Shown piece by piece: positions 62,024-64,000 of a stretch of 64,000 nucleotides of DNA (its first letter is position 1; each line of letters begins with the position of its first letter). A program made the translations under genes and the position numbers. The stretch lies in the NCBI RefSeq assembly GCF_046845755.1, contig NZ_CP177357.1:124001-188000 (forward strand). The letters run 5' to 3'. This DNA is from Rubrivirga sp046845755 (GTDB taxonomy: Bacteria; Bacteroidota; Rhodothermia; Rhodothermales; Rubricoccaceae). The notes under the pieces are model-generated. The model worked only from the letters and a program-made list of their open reading frames with translations, searched no databases and was not told where the DNA came from.

Positions 62024-63154
62024 TCAGCCCGGGTCCGCGCGCGGTCGTCCCGGGACGGGAACTGACACGTCTGGGGCGGCGCCGTCGCCGCTGGCGCCGT
62101 CGGCGACGGCCCGGCGGTAAGCCGTCGGCGTGAGGCCGGTGTGGCGGCGGAAGGCGCGGTGGAAGGCCGACTTCGAGTTGAACCCGGCCCGGAAAAGGAC
62201 CTCGAGCACGGTCGCCTCAGGCTCGTCGGCCAGCAGGCGCCGTGCCTGGGCCACGCGCCGCGCGCCGACGGCCTGGTGGAACCCGCCGCCGATCTGGCCG
62301 AGCACGCGCGACACGTCGCGCGTCGGCTCGCGCAAGCGGTCCGCCAGCGTCTCGACCGTCAACTCGGGGTCGGTCCAGACGCGCTCGCCGTCGAGCAGCT
62401 GGCGGAGTCGGTCGGCGAGCGCGGCGTCGGCGGCGGCCCGCTCGGGGTCCGGGTCCGGGGCGATCTCGGGGGGCTCGACCGGGGGGACGAGCGGCGTCGG
62501 CGCTGCCAGCAGGGCCGCGGGCAGGCGGCGCAGGCCCCACGCCGCCGCGCCGATCCCGAACGCCAGCAGCAAGAGCACCGAGGCGGCCTCGAACGCGCCC
62601 GCCTGCGGCGAGCCCGCCAGCCCCAGCACCCAGCCGGTCTGGCTGGCCGCCCAGTGCGCCACGAAGACGGCCAGCACGACGGCCCCGGCGCGCCGGGCGC
62701 GCGTCGGCAGCCCGCGGCCGGCCCCGACCGCCACGGCGACCGACGCGATCGCGACGACGTTGAGCGCGTCGATCGTCAGCACCTCCACGAGGCCGCCCGG
62801 CCACCCCCCCATGACGATCGCGGCGACGCCCAGCGACACGAGGGCCGTGACGAACGGCCCGAGCGCGAGCACGTCGCCCGCCCTCAACGGCCCGCCCGAG
62901 CGTGCACGGACGGCCGCCAGCGCCACGAGCGGCGGGACGGCGGCGAACAGCGACACAGCCACGACGGTCGCGGCCGTCGACCCGACCCACGCCACGGCAC
63001 CCGCCAACACGCCCCGCGCCACGAGGGCGGCGTTCACCGCCAAGACGGCGGCCAGGGCTCGGGAGGCGCCGGCCCGCCCGGTGGTCGCCAGCGCCACGGC
63101 GCCGGCCGCCAGCCCGACGGCGGTGACGAGGTACAGGGCGTCGAGGGCGGTCAT
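62024..63154 (-). CDS. membrane-anchored AraC family regulator
   Basis: This 376-residue protein has about seven hydrophobic helices in its first 215 residues, then a cytoplasmic linker (APDPDPERAAADAALADRL) and a C-terminal AraC/XylS domain with two HTH motifs (LTVETLADRLREPTRDVSRVLGQIGGGFHQAVGARRVAQARRLL, and VLEVLFRAGFNSKSAFHRAFRRHTGLTPTAYRR). Such regulators sense envelope or membrane signals. It lies upstream of the M23 gene with 29 bp between them, so it may control it. ATG 63154 is chosen; a GTG two codons earlier is in frame. Confidence 0.88.
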   Translation of the reverse strand: MTALDALYLVTAVGLAAGAVALATTGRAGASRALAAVLAVNAALVARGVLAGAVAWVGSTAATVVAVSLFAAVPPLVALAAVRARSGGPLRAGDVLALGPFVTALVSLGVAAIVMGGWPGGLVEVLTIDALNVVAIASVAVAVGAGRGLPTRARRAGAVVLAVFVAHWAASQTGWVLGLAGSPQAGAFEAASVLLLLAFGIGAAAWGLRRLPAALLAAPTPLVPPVEPPEIAPDPDPERAAADAALADRLRQLLDGERVWTDPELTVETLADRLREPTRDVSRVLGQIGGGFHQAVGARRVAQARRLLADEPEATVLEVLFRAGFNSKSAFHRAFRRHTGLTPTAYRRAVADGASGDGAAPDVSVPVPGRPRADPG

Positions 63155-63281
63155 GGGCACGTCCGTGGGGGACGGCCAGGATCGCCGACGCGGCGGCCGG
63201 CGTCAAGTCGGCGCGCGATGCCCAACGGGAGCGGGAGGGGCGGGACCCGCCGGTCGCCGCGCCCTCCGTCCCGCGCGGCGC

Positions 63282-64000
63282 TTACCCCTCGCCGGTGTAG
63301 ATCAGCTGGAAGGTGCCCGACCAGGTGCCACCGGGCCCGGGGCGGGCGTTCTCGGTGAGCTCGAGCGTGCCGACCAGGAAGGCGGCCATATGCACGAGCG
63401 TCCCTGAGCCTCGGGTCACCTCGTGGCTGGTCACGCGGCCTCGGTCGTCGACGGTGTACCGCATGGCAGCCGTGCCGGGCTCCGTGTCCCGATCGGCGAG
63501 CAGCGTCGGCATCCCCGCCAGCGTGTTTTCGAAGGCCCGCCGCGAGTCGGGCGAGAGCTGCGCGACGTCCACGCCGGTGACGCGGACGGTCAAGCCGTCG
63601 ATGCGGCTGCCGTCGAGCCGGTAGCCCGCGCGGTCGCGCGCCGGGCGCTCGGTCGCGGGCCGGTCGCGGCGGCTGCCGTCGAGCCGGTACTCCCCGCGGT
63701 CGACGCCGTCGCCGGCGGGCAGGCGGAACGTGACGGGCACGGCGAACCGGACCTTGACGGCCTCGCCGCGCTGGCGGCCCGGCGTAAACGCGAGGCCGCG
63801 GACGGCGTCGAGCGCCGCCGCCGACAGCGCCTCGTCCGGCGACCGCATGACTTGCGTCTCCTCGACGCCGCCGGTCTCGTTGACCAGGAACTGGACGATG
63901 ACGGTTCCCTGGATGCCCGCGTCCTTGGCGGCCTGCGGGTAGACGAGGCGCGCCTGCAGCGCCTCCAGCCCGCCGACGATCCGGGGCATCTCCTCGACGA
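63282..64000 (-). CDS. TonB C-terminal domain protein, 5'-truncated at the window edge
   Basis: The frame runs off the right end of the window. Its visible part begins EEMPRIVGGLEALQARLVYPQAAKDAGIQGTVIVQFLVNETGGVEE, a TonB C-terminal domain opening, then ALDAVRGLAFTPGRQRGEAVKVRFAVPVTF. A region with RLDGSR repeats (EYRLDGSRRDRPATERP, GYRLDGSRIDGL) and a second beta-rich domain follow. It is related to the TonB_C lipoprotein at 52130. Its N-terminal anchor is outside the window. Confidence 0.85.
   Translation of the reverse strand, partial: VEEMPRIVGGLEALQARLVYPQAAKDAGIQGTVIVQFLVNETGGVEETQVMRSPDEALSAAALDAVRGLAFTPGRQRGEAVKVRFAVPVTFRLPAGDGVDRGEYRLDGSRRDRPATERPARDRAGYRLDGSRIDGLTVRVTGVDVAQLSPDSRRAFENTLAGMPTLLADRDTEPGTAAMRYTVDDRGRVTSHEVTRGSGTLVHMAAFLVGTLELTENARPGPGGTWSGTFQLIYTGEG

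Overview
The window is a very GC-rich bacterial chromosome segment with dense coding, few recognisable Shine-Dalgarno sequences and many GTG/TTG starts. It carries a full-length SprA, the outer-membrane translocon of the type IX secretion system (T9SS), plus several secreted proteins ending in T9SS sorting domains, a TonB-dependent receptor/DUF4249 pair and many small lipoproteins. T9SS together with this base composition points to the Bacteroidota/Rhodothermota side of the tree, most likely a marine Rhodothermia member (Rubricoccaceae-like: Rubrivirga or Rubricoccus). That placement is inference from gene content. No rRNA, phage, plasmid or CRISPR locus was seen.

Layout. 1-2.8 kb: the end of a saccharopine-dehydrogenase-like gene, then a minus-strand block with an SDR oxidoreductase and three small secreted proteins or lipoproteins, two of them tandem paralogues. 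3.0-12.2 kb: sprA, lipB (with an in-frame low-complexity insertion) and an acidic unknown. 12.3-17.5 kb: a minus-strand rsfS/LytR_C cluster, an AmpG-like transporter, a Nudix hydrolase and a ComEA-like protein. 17.7-22.8 kb: a beta-CASP nuclease, a hotdog thioesterase, two thioredoxin-fold proteins and a PKD/OmpA outer-membrane protein. 22.9-28.4 kb: housekeeping genes on the minus strand (membrane pyrophosphatase, pth, rplY, prs, tRNA-Gln) with a repeat-rich spacer. 28.5-41.2 kb: the surface and secretion region: a racemase, a BNR-repeat T9SS cargo protein, a split metalloprotease/beta-helix T9SS cargo gene, DUF4249 plus TonB receptor, and two near-duplicate sulfatases with T9SS tails. 41.3-49.3 kb: a baeRF protein with an ECF sigma factor, an EEP phosphatase, a SleB-type hydrolase, PdxB, an AlkA-like glycosylase, a DNA-binding protein and two conserved unknowns. 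49.3-57.7 kb: a MITE-like element, DUF2254, DUF2147, a TonB-domain lipoprotein, a 1027-residue CHAT caspase-like protein, a 21-bp tandem array and an EF-hand protein of lower GC. 57.8-64 kb: thiC behind a TPP riboswitch, DUF6958, a frameshifted membrane gene, an NTF2-like protein, an M23 peptidase, a membrane-anchored AraC regulator and a truncated TonB-domain gene.

How the genes fit together. SprA would export the T9SS-tagged proteins encoded here. The receptor/DUF4249 pair would import a ligand across the outer membrane. The sulfatases suggest use of sulfated polymers, although no formylglycine-generating enzyme is in the window. Vitamin metabolism is represented by lipB (lipoate), pdxB (pyridoxal phosphate) and thiC (thiamine).

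The points most worth a second look are the orphan CHAT protease, the split metalloprotease/T9SS gene, the MITE that supplies stop codons to two convergent genes, the 21-bp array, the insertion inside lipB, and a duplicated terminator sitting behind no identifiable gene.
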